Counted from the stretch's first letter, positions 8,484 through 18,085 are shown. The stretch is 64,000 bases of DNA from a virus (IMGVR_UViG_3300023184_000081:16242-80241); one strand, 5' to 3'. Numbers and translations: made by a program. Notes: generated from the sequence alone by a model not told the origin.

Positions 8484-9858
8484 TGATAGCTATGCACGAA
8501 AAGTTATTCCCTTCCTTAAAGAAAAGTATTTTGTAGATTCAAGCGAAAGGCTCGTTTTCAAACAGATCGAGTCTTTCGTTTCAAAATATAATTCACTGCC
8601 AACAAAAGAAGCACTTTCAATTGAGTTAAATAATTTAATCGGAGTTGGTGAGTCTGAACATAAGCAATCTTCAGAACTTATCGACAGCTTAACTCCTCCA
8701 GAAAAGGTTGACGAAACTTGGTTGCTGAATACAACTGAGCAGTTCTGTCAGGAGAAAGCTGTATACAATGCCATTATGGATAGTATTCATATTCTGGATG
8801 GAAAGGAAAAGCATCAGGATAAAGGTAATATCCCACAGATATTGACTGATGCTCTTGCCATCTCTTTCGATAATCATATTGGTCATGATTTTCTAGAGGA
8901 CTTTGCAGAGCGATATGATTTTTATCATCGCGTTGAAGAGAAAGTTCTTTTCGATTTAGATATGATGAATAAGATAACTCGCGGCGGATTTTCTAAGAAG
9001 TCATTGAACATTGTCATGGCTGGAACTGGCGTTGGTAAAACTCTAGCGATGTGTCATTTCGCAGCAGCAAATATGATGCTCGGAAAGAATGTTCTTTATA
9101 TCACCATGGAAATGGCTGAAGAAAAGATTGCGGAACGTATTGATGCGAACCTTTTGAATGTTGCATGTGAAGATCTAGCTAATCTTTCCAAAGATCTGTA
9201 TGAAACAAAAGTTTCTAAGGTCCGCGCAAAAACTGTTGGAAAACTCATCATCAAGGAATATCCAACAGCAACTGCTCACGTTGGTCATTTCCGCCATCTA
9301 CTCAATGAGCTAAATCTGAAGCGAACATTCAAACCAGATATTATCTATCTAGATTATCTGAATATCGCTATGTCTTCGCGAGTTAAACCTGGAGCAAATA
9401 TAAATAGCTACACTTATATTAAATCTATCGCGGAAGAATTGAGAGGATTGGCAGTTGAATTTAATGTTCCTATCGTCAGCGCAACACAAACAACTCGATC
9501 TGGTTTCAGTAACTCAGATCCGGATTTAACTGATACCTCAGAATCCTTTGGTCTCCCAGCCACAGCAGATTTCATGATAGCACTTATATCATCGGATGAA
9601 CTGCAAAATTTAAATCAAATAATGATTAAGCAATTAAAAAATCGATACAATGATCTTACACTTCATTCTAAGTTCGTTGTCGGTATTGATAGATCTAAGT
9701 TTCGATTATATGATGTAGAGCAATCAGCACAGGAAGATCTTATCGTCGATAAGCCAGCGTTCGATAAGAGTAAGTTTGGGTCGCGTGCGAATGAAGAAGA
9801 TTCCATGCGTTGGGCTACTAAAAAAATGGGTCGTAAAGACTTTAGCGGATTTAAATAG
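8443..9858 (+). CDS. 41: DnaB-like replicative helicase (T4 gp41 type)
   Basis: 471 aa. Walker A is MAGTGVGKTLAM (about residues 188-199), Walker B-type strand IIYLDYLNIA (about 302-311), and the RecA-fold sensor SATQTTRSGFSN follows. The N-terminus (YARKVIPFLKEKYF) matches the gp41 start. It unwinds ahead of the polymerase on the lagging strand and pairs with the gp61 primase encoded at 23845. It overlaps uvsX by 41 bp; ATG 8443 is the only start that keeps the conserved N-terminus. Confidence 0.95.
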   Translation: MRIESTILNHLLHDDSYARKVIPFLKEKYFVDSSERLVFKQIESFVSKYNSLPTKEALSIELNNLIGVGESEHKQSSELIDSLTPPEKVDETWLLNTTEQFCQEKAVYNAIMDSIHILDGKEKHQDKGNIPQILTDALAISFDNHIGHDFLEDFAERYDFYHRVEEKVLFDLDMMNKITRGGFSKKSLNIVMAGTGVGKTLAMCHFAAANMMLGKNVLYITMEMAEEKIAERIDANLLNVACEDLANLSKDLYETKVSKVRAKTVGKLIIKEYPTATAHVGHFRHLLNELNLKRTFKPDIIYLDYLNIAMSSRVKPGANINSYTYIKSIAEELRGLAVEFNVPIVSATQTTRSGFSNSDPDLTDTSESFGLPATADFMIALISSDELQNLNQIMIKQLKNRYNDLTLHSKFVVGIDRSKFRLYDVEQSAQEDLIVDKPAFDKSKFGSRANEEDSMRWATKKMGRKDFSGFK

Positions 9859-9866
9859 GGTGTAAT

Positions 9867-10034
9867 ATGGGAAAAACTTGGAGAAAAGAACGCTACGAAT
9901 CAGACGAAAATTCCAATCGTAGTTTTGCTAAAAGCCAAAAAAGGCATTGGGTTGAGCAAGAAATTATTGAGGAATTTGGATATGAGGCATCAGAAGGCGA
10001 AGACGAAGACGAAGAAGTGAAGAATAATAAATAG
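9867..10034 (+). CDS. small conserved acidic-tailed protein
   Basis: 55 aa ORF starting ATG 9867 (GGTGTAATATG) 8 bp after gp41. It begins MGKTWRKERYESDEN, is basic and aromatic in its first half, and ends in a run of Glu/Asp (SEGEDEDEEV). Short MGK-WRK proteins at this place are familiar from T4-like phages. The last codons hold an AATAAATA late-promoter-like octamer. Function unknown. Confidence 0.65.
   Translation: MGKTWRKERYESDENSNRSFAKSQKRHWVEQEIIEEFGYEASEGEDEDEEVKNNK
10026..10033 (+). promoter_or_regulatory. possible late promoter AATAAATA
   Basis: AATAAATAG overlaps the end of the 55-aa gene and lies 25 nt before the metalloprotease-like ATG. It differs from TATAAATA only in its first base. 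Confidence 0.4.
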
Positions 10035-10058
10035 TGATATATCTTCATGGAGAACTAG

Positions 10059-10544
10059 ATGAGGAATTCGATATTATCAGTGCGAAATGCTCCGAAAGGA
10101 ACTCTAAAGCAATTTAGATCAGCTACGCGATCGATATCTGCTCATCTTCTTGGTAGTAGACTTTCCGAATTAATATCTATACATCTAATATTCTGTAAGG
10201 ATCTCTGTAAGAAAGAGTTCGTTTATGGAGATTGTGGCTGGGAAGACGATAGCTGTCCGCCAAGAATGTTTACGATACGCATAGATTCTGGTATGACGAG
10301 GTTCCAACAATTTATTACATTAAGCCACGAATTGGTTCATATGAAACAATTCGCTAAAGGTGAGCTTTATGATTACACTTATCGTCCAGAAATTACTAGA
10401 TGGAAACGAAGAAAAATTAATGTAGAGAAAACAGATTATCAAGATTTGCCTTGGGAAAAAGAAGCATACAAACTGCAAAGAAATTTAATTATTTCGTGGG
10501 CTAAAGAAACAGGGAATATGAAATTCATACACAAGAAAAAATAG
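10059..10544 (+). CDS. zinc metalloprotease-like protein (HExxH)
   Basis: 161 aa. Contains SHELVHMKQFAKGEL, an HExxH zinc site at about residues 91-95, with a likely third ligand Glu in PWEKEAYKLQ about 45 residues later. Two Cys pairs near residues 46-66 (FCKDLCKKEF, CGWEDDSCPP) could form disulfides or bind metal. The ribosome site GGAGAACTAG precedes ATG 10059. A SprT-like or virion-associated peptidase role is inference. It begins the late block that continues into the capsid-targeted genes. Confidence 0.7.
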   Translation: MRNSILSVRNAPKGTLKQFRSATRSISAHLLGSRLSELISIHLIFCKDLCKKEFVYGDCGWEDDSCPPRMFTIRIDSGMTRFQQFITLSHELVHMKQFAKGELYDYTYRPEITRWKRRKINVEKTDYQDLPWEKEAYKLQRNLIISWAKETGNMKFIHKKK

Positions 10545-10556
10545 CCCTTTTGGTAT

Positions 10557-10564
10557 TATAAATA
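10557..10564 (+). promoter_or_regulatory. late promoter TATAAATA
   Basis: Exact T4-type late -10 octamer. The downstream ATG (10570) is 6 nt after it, about where transcription starts in T4 late promoters, so the message may be leaderless. Confidence 0.75.
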
Positions 10565-10569
10565 AGTGT

Positions 10570-11181
10570 ATGTTAAAATTCACAGAATTCATCGCAGAAG
10601 ATATGAGAGCAAGTTCGCTTTCTATTTTCGATATAGATGACACTCTCTTTCGCACAACAACAAAAGTGTTCGTTGTAAAAGGTGATAGACGTGTTAAAAC
10701 ATTAACACCAGCAGAATTTAATGTCTACAAATTAAAATCTGGAGAAGAATTCGACTTCTCCGAGTTTCGTTCGGCTGAAGTATTTAACGCCACTGCGCGT
10801 CCTGTCGATACTGTATTTAAAACAGCAAAGAAGATGCTGAGTAAATTCAGAGACAGTCCTCAGAAAAAAATCATTATCATCACAGCTAGAGCTGATCTAG
10901 ATGATAAAAAACTATTCCTAGCTACATTTAAGAAATATGGATTCGATATCAATCGTGTTCATGTTGAACGTGCAGGCAATAGAAGTATACCGGGTCCGGC
11001 TGCAAAAGCACAGATCACTTCTGAGTATCTACAAAAAGGAAATTACACTGTTGCAAGAATGTTTGATGACGCTGTAAAAAATCTTCAATCATTCCTTGCG
11101 CTCAAAAGAGAATTTCCTAAAGTTAATTTCGAAGCATTCTTGATACATGAGAATGGTTCAATTACTAGATACGGAGGATAG
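10570..11181 (+). CDS. HAD-family phosphatase-like protein with capsid-targeting peptide
   Basis: 203 aa. The N-terminus MLKFTEFIAE matches the T4 capsid-targeting sequence (as in the internal proteins, MKTYQEFIAE) and ends in the gp21 protease motif IAE. The HAD fold follows: motif I DIDDTLF (nucleophile Asp), motif II in IIITARAD, motif IV in MFDDAVKN. It could act on nucleotide 5' phosphates or 3' ends (polynucleotide-kinase-like phosphatase), but the substrate is not shown. Predicted to be packed into the head, trimmed by the prohead protease and delivered to the host; this is inference from the peptide. Confidence 0.8.
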   Translation: MLKFTEFIAEDMRASSLSIFDIDDTLFRTTTKVFVVKGDRRVKTLTPAEFNVYKLKSGEEFDFSEFRSAEVFNATARPVDTVFKTAKKMLSKFRDSPQKKIIIITARADLDDKKLFLATFKKYGFDINRVHVERAGNRSIPGPAAKAQITSEYLQKGNYTVARMFDDAVKNLQSFLALKREFPKVNFEAFLIHENGSITRYGG

Positions 11182-11185
11182 GATA

Positions 11186-11950
11186 ATGGCAAAACTCAAC
11201 GAAGGAGATGTGATTGAAGGCATCTTTACAATTGCGTTAAGTCTATATCTTGCTTATGGAAAAGTTGATAAAATTAAATTAAATAAAATCCGTACTGAAA
11301 TAGACACAAAGATGTTTAATACGGGTCGTTTCAAATACACAGTTGTAAAAGAATATGTTCGTCAAAGAGGAAAAAATCCTCCAGATATTTTCAATGTCAA
11401 TTTCGAAATGAGATTAAAATTTGAATCAACCGTTGGTGCATTCGATAAAGAATATAATCTTTTATATAAATCATCTAAAGAAATTGGTAACTTGGATAAA
11501 AAGATAGATCAATTAATTAACTCTTTTAAAACAGCAAATTTTGCAAAAAAAGCAGACGCGGCAGTAGATCATTTTTTAAATAATAATAAAGGTGAAGTTG
11601 TCACATTTACCGTTATCGCGGATGGAATTGCAGGAGAATCAAGCGGCGGGGGTGTGAAGGGTGACGTTACACTAGAAGTTTATGCCACAGGTAAAAATTC
11701 TAATAAAAAAATAATATCTGGATCTTTACCATTTTCACTTAAATCTGAAAGCGTTACTGTTGCAAATTTATCTCCCTATAATGGCATGTTAGATTTTGCA
11801 GAGGCTATGCAAATTAATTGGAATGCTAAAGATGATTATATTAGACTAAAAACACCATTTAATGGTCCAATTGAGCAAGCAGCTAAATTTAAATTAATAG
11901 CCTCAATGTATAATGAATTAAAAACAGAAATAATTAAAAAAATCAAATGA
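11186..11950 (+). CDS. unknown protein, frame interrupted at an A7 run
   Basis: 254 aa from ATG 11186, chosen over an upstream in-frame ATG because GGAGG lies at the right distance. No family recognised; alpha/beta with many Lys, repeated FKTANFAKKAD-like helices and a glycine cluster (GESSGGGVKG). The frame stops at TGA 11948, four bases after a run of seven A. Skipping one base there joins it to a further open frame of about 97 codons ending at 12242. It lies between two capsid-targeted genes but lacks the targeting peptide. Confidence 0.6.
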   Translation: MAKLNEGDVIEGIFTIALSLYLAYGKVDKIKLNKIRTEIDTKMFNTGRFKYTVVKEYVRQRGKNPPDIFNVNFEMRLKFESTVGAFDKEYNLLYKSSKEIGNLDKKIDQLINSFKTANFAKKADAAVDHFLNNNKGEVVTFTVIADGIAGESSGGGVKGDVTLEVYATGKNSNKKIISGSLPFSLKSESVTVANLSPYNGMLDFAEAMQINWNAKDDYIRLKTPFNGPIEQAAKFKLIASMYNELKTEIIKKIK

Positions 11951-12242
11951 TTCGAATTTCACAAAAACAGCATTTTCTTTTTTAAAGAAAAGTATTTTTG
12001 GTTCTGATCTTGCAAATGTTATTGACATTCAATCAGGAACAGTAAAAGAAATTACAGTAGAATATGTGAATGTTCTTGAAAAAACGATAGAATTGAGTGT
12101 TGAAGCAAAAGGAAATAATTTAGTATTTTCGGATAAGAAAAATAATATTTCTATTTTTCAAATAAGAACAAAACTAAGACCGCCTCCAGCTAATGAAGCA
12201 AAATTCTATTTAGAAGTTGGAAAGGGTATTTATTCAAAATAG
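11943..12242 (+). pseudogene. displaced C-terminal part of the 11186 gene
   Basis: Open frame without its own plausible start, running from the end of the previous ORF to TAG 12242 in the +1 frame. It encodes about 99 residues, beginning SNDSNFTKTAFSFLKKS and ending EVGKGIYSK, with the same Lys/Asn-rich style as the upstream part. Dropping one A from the A7 run at 11936-11942 restores one protein of about 352 aa. A -1 slip does not reach this frame because it stops within 20 codons. Most likely an indel (real or sequencing); programmed frameshifting is less likely. Confidence 0.6.
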
Positions 12243-12248
12243 AAAAAC

Positions 12249-12256
12249 ACTAAATA
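12249..12256 (+). promoter_or_regulatory. possible late promoter variant ACTAAATA
   Basis: ACTAAATAGA lies 53 nt before ATG 12310, identical to the octamer at 1796. An inverted pair (GCAGTTAGGCTTAGG / CCTGCG) sits between it and the ribosome site AAAAAGGA. Confidence 0.35.
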
Positions 12257-12309
12257 GATCATGATTAACCGCAGTTAGGCTTAGGTAAACCTGCGAAAAA
12301 GGATATAAT

Positions 12310-13449
12310 ATGCTAAGATTTACTAGTTTCCTCGCTGAAGCAGCACAACAGCGGGGAATATTACATATAGAGCACCCATCCGATGGAACATTCGACGGTC
12401 CAGACGCTGCTCGTAACGCTCTCAATACTATCAAGGGCGTTGCTTCTGGCAAAACTCCAATCACCCGTAAGATCGACGATAAGATGTCTTATCAAGCGAT
12501 TCGAGACAAAAATGGTCGCGTTGGAGTTAAATACAAAGGCGCAGGATCACATTACAATTTCTCTCATGGAGATATCGATAAGCAACACGGCCATAAGCCA
12601 TATCTTGCTCATCCGCTTCATGCTCTTCTAAGCCACGTTGGAAAAGTTCTTCCAAAAGGTCATGGTGAATATCAGGGTGGCTTTATGAGCACTCCAGAAA
12701 CGAGAGCAACGTCTGGTGGAAAAATTTCTCATACACCAAACACTCTGAAATACGAAACTGATGCTAAATCTGAAGAAGGTAAAAAACTTAAGAAGTCTAA
12801 AGTAAGCACAGTCATTCACACAAAAATAGATGCAGAAGGTCGTGCTCACCCAATTACCGAGTCGATTGATATTACAGAAGCCAAAGGTTTTGGTAGTCAT
12901 CCAGATGTTCATCAGGTAGATCACATCGTTGGAAAAGATGAGCGCAAGTTATCACCAGAACATCAAAAAGCTGTAGACCATCACGTCAAAGAAGCTGAGA
13001 AGTTAATGAAGGATCACACATATGGTCATCTGGCTGGTCATGAAGGTCATCTAAGAACATACATAAATTCAACTGTTCGTTCGGGAGATACTCCTAGCGT
13101 CTCAGGATACAAAGCTCATTTGGCTGCTCATCACGATAAGCAGATCGCTGCAGTTAAGATGGAAAAAACAAAGGCTGCTAAAACAGGCGAGAAAAATAAT
13201 TCTCTAGCGCATGTAGATAAAAATAAAAGCGCGTTTCAACGTTCCTTTGATATTCATCATCACGTTCAACAAGCTACTAATCATTTAGCTAGAGGATTAG
13301 ACGCAGCATCTAAACATCCATTCGAAACTTCTATTGAAGGAAACAAAAGCGGTGGTGAAGGCTATGTAGCGAATGGACTTAAGGTTGTTGATCGTGCAGG
13401 ATTCTCAGCAGCCAATTTAAAAGCGTCTGATAAGTTTAAAAAAGGTTAA
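12310..13449 (+). CDS. DUF6267-like capsid-targeted protein
   Basis: 379 aa. It starts MLRFTSFLAEA, a capsid-targeting peptide with the cleavage motif LAE. The body resembles the DUF6267 family of T4-like phages: HIEHPSDGTF, then ITRKIDDKMSYQAI where family members usually have a KxDG-like nucleotidyltransferase motif, then HGHKPYLAHPLHALL and GHGEYQGGFM. The KIDDK variant lacks the usual Gly, so any ligase-like activity is doubtful. Extremely His/Lys-rich C-terminal half. Predicted injected head protein; function unknown. Confidence 0.75.
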   Translation: MLRFTSFLAEAAQQRGILHIEHPSDGTFDGPDAARNALNTIKGVASGKTPITRKIDDKMSYQAIRDKNGRVGVKYKGAGSHYNFSHGDIDKQHGHKPYLAHPLHALLSHVGKVLPKGHGEYQGGFMSTPETRATSGGKISHTPNTLKYETDAKSEEGKKLKKSKVSTVIHTKIDAEGRAHPITESIDITEAKGFGSHPDVHQVDHIVGKDERKLSPEHQKAVDHHVKEAEKLMKDHTYGHLAGHEGHLRTYINSTVRSGDTPSVSGYKAHLAAHHDKQIAAVKMEKTKAAKTGEKNNSLAHVDKNKSAFQRSFDIHHHVQQATNHLARGLDAASKHPFETSIEGNKSGGEGYVANGLKVVDRAGFSAANLKASDKFKKG

Positions 13450-13451
13450 AA

Positions 13452-14513
13452 ATGAAAACATTTAAATCTTTTTTAAATGAACAAGATCTTTACGAAGAAT
13501 CATTGTTCGAAGAGTTTCTTTCAGAAGCAGCCGATGATGCTTCTAAAGAACATGGTGTTTCAAATAACACTAAAGGTGTTCTTCATGAAATTCTAACTGG
13601 CAAACATCTTAATGGTGAAAAGCATATGGAGAAACATGTCAATGAACATGGCGAAACTCCAACACAAACCCATGATCGTTTGAAGAAAGCAATTCATCCA
13701 AACGACTATAAGCGTATTGATGCCAATGCTAAGTCTGCTGCTGCTCATATTAAGAAGCATATCGAGTCTACTCATCCAGGTCATGCAATTAATGCTGTCA
13801 CTCATACTTCTAAACCTGGAGATACAGAAAAGGTAACTGGTCATAAAGCATCTCAGAAAGAAGATTCTTCTGATATTTATGTTTCCACTAAGCATCCTAA
13901 GACTGGAAAAGTAACTCACCATGGTATAAGTTTAAAAGTTAGCGATAACTCTAACAAAAATATTCCTACATCAAGTCTTGGTATTGAATCTGGTGGTTTA
14001 AAAGCCAAAAAACATTTCGCTGCTCACAAATCTGCGATTCTTAAAGCACATCCTACATTGATTGGTAAAAATAAAGCAGATCGTAAAGAAGCTGCAAAAG
14101 CACACCCTAAGCTGCATGCTGATGTTAAAGAACGCAATAAAACACTATTGAATAAAGTTGCTCATAGCCACGCTGCTGAATTACAGCATCACTTAGATAC
14201 TGGCAATCATGAGAACGTAGTTAAGCATATCCGTGAAGTCATACATGCTCATAAAACTCCTGCTCAAGAAAAGGGAAATAGTTTTATTAAGCATACAACT
14301 TATCAAACTGCCAAAGGCGTTCAGCACCACATTAGCAGCCCAAGTGAAGACCATGAGCATATCCTAAAAGATCATAAAAATCTTTCAGTTAAGTCGAGTG
14401 GTGGTTCTGTTCACTTCTATCACAAAGGTAAGAAATTTGCGTCGCAATCGCATAAATTTGATTCGCAAAGCGATCCACTAAGTTCACTGAAGAGCGCAGG
14501 TAGAGTAACATGA
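13452..14513 (+). CDS. capsid-targeted protein with PD-(D/E)xK-like nuclease region
   Basis: 353 aa. N-terminus MKTFKSFLNEQ carries a targeting peptide ending in LNE, and a second copy-like segment LFEEFLSEAA follows at residues 18-27. The central part has SDIYVSTKHPKTGKV followed by HHGISLKVSD, a D...(S/E)xK arrangement typical of restriction-endonuclease-like folds. Very His/Lys-rich and soluble. It starts 2 bp after the previous gene and overlaps the next by 4 bp (ATGA). An injected nuclease acting on host DNA is a reasonable but unproven idea. Confidence 0.7.
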   Translation: MKTFKSFLNEQDLYEESLFEEFLSEAADDASKEHGVSNNTKGVLHEILTGKHLNGEKHMEKHVNEHGETPTQTHDRLKKAIHPNDYKRIDANAKSAAAHIKKHIESTHPGHAINAVTHTSKPGDTEKVTGHKASQKEDSSDIYVSTKHPKTGKVTHHGISLKVSDNSNKNIPTSSLGIESGGLKAKKHFAAHKSAILKAHPTLIGKNKADRKEAAKAHPKLHADVKERNKTLLNKVAHSHAAELQHHLDTGNHENVVKHIREVIHAHKTPAQEKGNSFIKHTTYQTAKGVQHHISSPSEDHEHILKDHKNLSVKSSGGSVHFYHKGKKFASQSHKFDSQSDPLSSLKSAGRVT

Positions 14514-17500
14514 AAACACTTTTTCAATTATCAGAAGCGACTAAAGCAGATCAACATCATGTGACTGCATTCACACGTATGAATCCTCCAACAACAGGTC
14601 ATATGCAGTTGATTGATAAAGTTCATGCAGTCGCAAAAGATCATGGCGCTGATCATTCAGTTGTTGTGTCACATTCTCAAGATCCTAAAAAAAATCCATT
14701 ATCTTCTGATCAGAAAAAGAAACATCTTAAAAGATTTTCTTCAGAAACTAATGTCATTGCTTCGTCAAAAGAACATCCAACAATTCTTCATCATCTTTCA
14801 TCATTACACAAAGCTGGAGTTACACACGCTCATATCGTTGCTGGATCTGATCGTCACGATGAGATGAGTAAATTGACGAATGCTTATAATGGTAAAAAAG
14901 CAGGTCACGGATATTACAAATTTAAAAAGATAACAATTCATTCTGCTGGGGAAAGAGATCCAGACGCCGAAGGCACATCCGGCGTTAGCGCAACCAAGCA
15001 ACGTGAACATGCAGCTTCTGGAAATTTCAAAGAATTCCGTAAAGGTGTTCCTGCGCATGTGTCTGATGAGCATACCAAAGACTTAATGAATGATGTTAAA
15101 AATGGACAAAAGACTAAGAAAAATGAGGAGTCGGAAATGGAATCATTAGACAATCTATTCGAAGAATTCATGATTGAGGATAGCCAATCATTTTCCGATG
15201 AAGAAATGTGGAATGTTGTAAATGGAATGCATTCTCATGAATTAGATCCGAACGAAAATGATGTAGAATTCGTTGATATTCTAATGGGTGAATCGTATGA
15301 AGAAGACATCGACGAGAGTCGTGTTCTTTCTATTGCGCAACGTCAACGTGCCAAAATGAAATTTAAATCGCGTCAGCCACGTCTAAAAAGAATGCGCGAA
15401 ATCAAAAGAAAAAGAATGGCCACGCCGCAAAGATTGCAGTATCGCGCTAGAACATCTGCGCTTATGATGTTGCGTAAACGAATTGCCGGTGCTAAGGGTC
15501 TCGCTTATCACACACTATCTCCATCACAAAGATATACAATTGACAAAGCTGTTCAACAAAGATTTGGAAAGAATCTAGATAAACTCGTCGGAACGATATC
15601 TAAAAGAACGCTTCCCATGATTCGTAAAAAAGAAATGGCTCGTCTTGCTAAAGCGCGCGGTCAAAAAACTTCTTCGATAATTGGTCCACAAACGATGACT
15701 CAGTCCTATGATGTGAGTGAAGCGCCGGATTATATTTCAACCAACAACGATCATCTCCTGACACCAAAAGTTAATATGCTTCTGCGTCTTGGTTTGGTTG
15801 ATCAAGATGAAATTGAAAGATATCGTCGCGCTCTTAAGATTGGTGAAAAAGCATTATCATCTCCAGAATTACGAAGCAAGATTCTTTCTATGCTTGATAA
15901 AACATTGAAGCTGGCTACAGACGATCCGCAAACATTCGCTAGAATTCGCGCTATGGTTGTGCTCAGAAAAAATTCGCAGAATGAACAAAATTCTCTTGAA
16001 GTGAATCCGCTCGAAATAGATCCTCTTCAAATTGATAAAACAGATCCGACTCCAGATAAAGGTCATTCGCAGCATTTGACTTTGCGCAAGAAGATGATTC
16101 GGCAACATGAAGCGGTGAATCCTGCAGTAGTTGCACAGAAAGCACAAAAGGCACAGAAAGCAAGTGCACTTCGTCAGCAGAAAATTCAACGATCTTTAAA
16201 ACAGAAAGCGTTTACAGAAAAACAACGCCGAGAAAAAGAGCAATTTAATGCAAGCACTGGCAAACCACAGAAAAAATTCTCATCAATGAAAACTAAAACA
16301 TCTGGAGTTTCTTCTCTAGGTGGAATCGCAGCTGCAGCTGCATTTGGAGGAGACAAAGAAATGACAGCAGCTGTTGGTAATGCCGTGCATAAGGGTTATG
16401 GTTGGTTAAAGAAAAAATTAACTTCAGAGTATGATCCATTAGCAGAAGATAAGATTGTAGAGAGTCTATACAAAAAATCAATGAAGTATAATATTTCTAT
16501 AGATACTGTCGTTGAAGTTTATGAAGCTGCTCTTAAACATTCTGGTAACGAAAACATTGCTTTCGATGCAGTTAATTCGTTCTTAGCGAATCAACAGGAA
16601 GCTGTCAACGAGAAGGATTCAGTAGTAATGGATATCCCTCTGTTGATTCGTGTTCTGGAATTAGCTCGCGAAGATTTAAAGAGTGATATGGATTTGCATA
16701 AAGTTGTAGAAAAATTAATCAATATTCGCAACAAAGGTATATTGACTATGGACGACTATGATTATATTGCACACATCAAAGAGCAAGTCGAACAGATTGA
16801 CGAAAAACATTTAGTTAATGTAACTATATCTGATCCAAATCACACTATGGTTTCTAAGCGTAAAGAAACAATGCAAAGACGTGCTTCAGTAACAGCAAAA
16901 GATCGTGAACATGCTATAGATACTGCAATTAATCATTATAAGAAACAAGGTTATAAAGTTCATGACCATCAATATGTTGAAAAAGATTTTGAAAATACTT
17001 CGCCTGCACCTAAAGTGAGTAAAACATCTCTGCTCCAAGATGTAAAAGAAGATGTGGATGCAGATTCCATATTCGAAATCGAAATGTATGTTCCAGAAAT
17101 ACACGAGGCAAGAGGCGATCATCTTCTAACGATTCAAGGTGGTCGTGGCAAGGGAAGAAAGTTCATGCATAAAGACACATCTGTAGATGACCACCTTTCT
17201 GCTATGGAGTTTCACCTTAAAGGATATCATGCCGCTAAGAAAGATAAATTAGACGCGACAAAAAATCATCACGCTAAGATGTATCATAAGCATAAAGATC
17301 AGATCGAAGCTCTGGGTGAAAAGGGTAATCATCTTAAAGAATCCAATGCGCATAAAATCTTGGCTCAAAAAATTCAACAAATGGCTAATCGTAAAAAGAT
17401 GACAGATGATGCTTTAGCAAGACATAACGCTGAGCAGGAAAAAGCTGAGAAAGAAAAGAAGCAAGGTGTGGCGGAAGCATCAGATAGGATGCAAAGATAT

Positions 17501-18085
17501 GGTCAACAAATACTTAAACGTGCTAGAGCTGCACGAGATGCTGAAGCAAATAAAGAAAAACCACAAACATCAACTGATACTAGTTCCACTAGCACACGTG
17601 ATCTTCTCCAGCAACTAAGAAGACCCAATACTAAGAAAAAACGCGTGTCTGAAGAGGGCGGAGCTGGTGTGGCGGAAAAAATCGTAGAGGTAAAGAGATT
17701 TCGCACAACTTATGGCTTTGCGGGCGGTGCTAAAGAACCACGATCAGCTCATGCCAAAGAAGTGGCGCGTAAAAACGCAGAATATTTAAAAACTTTGGGT
17801 CACTTTGAACCAAATGATGATATGGTTGGTACTGCTAAGAAGATTAAAAAACCTGTTAAGGAAGAGGGTGGAGCTGGTGAGTTTGGTACTCCAGAACTCA
17901 CAAAAAACTACGCAAAAGACACACCAGGACAATGCCAAGAAATACTAAATATGAATACTTCCGATATGGGTGATGTAATTAAAGACTTTAAGAAATCCGA
18001 TGCGCCTCAGTTTAAAGGTAAGAGTATCGAAAAGAGACGTCAAATGGCTATTGCTGCAAAATTAAGTTCACAAGATAAGGAATAA
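14510..18085 (+). CDS. 1191-aa capsid-targeted nucleotidyltransferase fusion
   Basis: The start MKTLFQLSEA ends in an LSE cleavage motif. Residues about 18-190 form a cytidylyltransferase-like domain: FTRMNPPTTGHMQL (the TxGH signature), VVVSHSQDPKKNPLS, and SGVSATKQREHA resembling the ISSTxxR motif. The remainder is a chain of charged segments: an Arg/Lys-rich helical region (about 265-390), acidic linkers, EQVEQIDEKHLVNV near residue 760, GVAEASDRM near 985, and EEGGAG repeats near 1050 and 1125. The layout suggests several cargo domains separated by protease-cleavable acidic linkers. ATGA-coupled to the upstream gene. Confidence 0.8.
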   Translation: MKTLFQLSEATKADQHHVTAFTRMNPPTTGHMQLIDKVHAVAKDHGADHSVVVSHSQDPKKNPLSSDQKKKHLKRFSSETNVIASSKEHPTILHHLSSLHKAGVTHAHIVAGSDRHDEMSKLTNAYNGKKAGHGYYKFKKITIHSAGERDPDAEGTSGVSATKQREHAASGNFKEFRKGVPAHVSDEHTKDLMNDVKNGQKTKKNEESEMESLDNLFEEFMIEDSQSFSDEEMWNVVNGMHSHELDPNENDVEFVDILMGESYEEDIDESRVLSIAQRQRAKMKFKSRQPRLKRMREIKRKRMATPQRLQYRARTSALMMLRKRIAGAKGLAYHTLSPSQRYTIDKAVQQRFGKNLDKLVGTISKRTLPMIRKKEMARLAKARGQKTSSIIGPQTMTQSYDVSEAPDYISTNNDHLLTPKVNMLLRLGLVDQDEIERYRRALKIGEKALSSPELRSKILSMLDKTLKLATDDPQTFARIRAMVVLRKNSQNEQNSLEVNPLEIDPLQIDKTDPTPDKGHSQHLTLRKKMIRQHEAVNPAVVAQKAQKAQKASALRQQKIQRSLKQKAFTEKQRREKEQFNASTGKPQKKFSSMKTKTSGVSSLGGIAAAAAFGGDKEMTAAVGNAVHKGYGWLKKKLTSEYDPLAEDKIVESLYKKSMKYNISIDTVVEVYEAALKHSGNENIAFDAVNSFLANQQEAVNEKDSVVMDIPLLIRVLELAREDLKSDMDLHKVVEKLINIRNKGILTMDDYDYIAHIKEQVEQIDEKHLVNVTISDPNHTMVSKRKETMQRRASVTAKDREHAIDTAINHYKKQGYKVHDHQYVEKDFENTSPAPKVSKTSLLQDVKEDVDADSIFEIEMYVPEIHEARGDHLLTIQGGRGKGRKFMHKDTSVDDHLSAMEFHLKGYHAAKKDKLDATKNHHAKMYHKHKDQIEALGEKGNHLKESNAHKILAQKIQQMANRKKMTDDALARHNAEQEKAEKEKKQGVAEASDRMQRYGQQILKRARAARDAEANKEKPQTSTDTSSTSTRDLLQQLRRPNTKKKRVSEEGGAGVAEKIVEVKRFRTTYGFAGGAKEPRSAHAKEVARKNAEYLKTLGHFEPNDDMVGTAKKIKKPVKEEGGAGEFGTPELTKNYAKDTPGQCQEILNMNTSDMGDVIKDFKKSDAPQFKGKSIEKRRQMAIAAKLSSQDKE

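Noticed and set aside
4388-9412. TATAAATA octamers inside gp43 and gp41 coding regions
   Set aside because: No gene starts behind them; AT-rich coding DNA makes chance hits likely.
15869-17706. Several reverse-strand ORFs of 60-106 aa inside the 1191-aa gene
   Set aside because: Mirror frames of charged repetitive coding sequence; no start signals.
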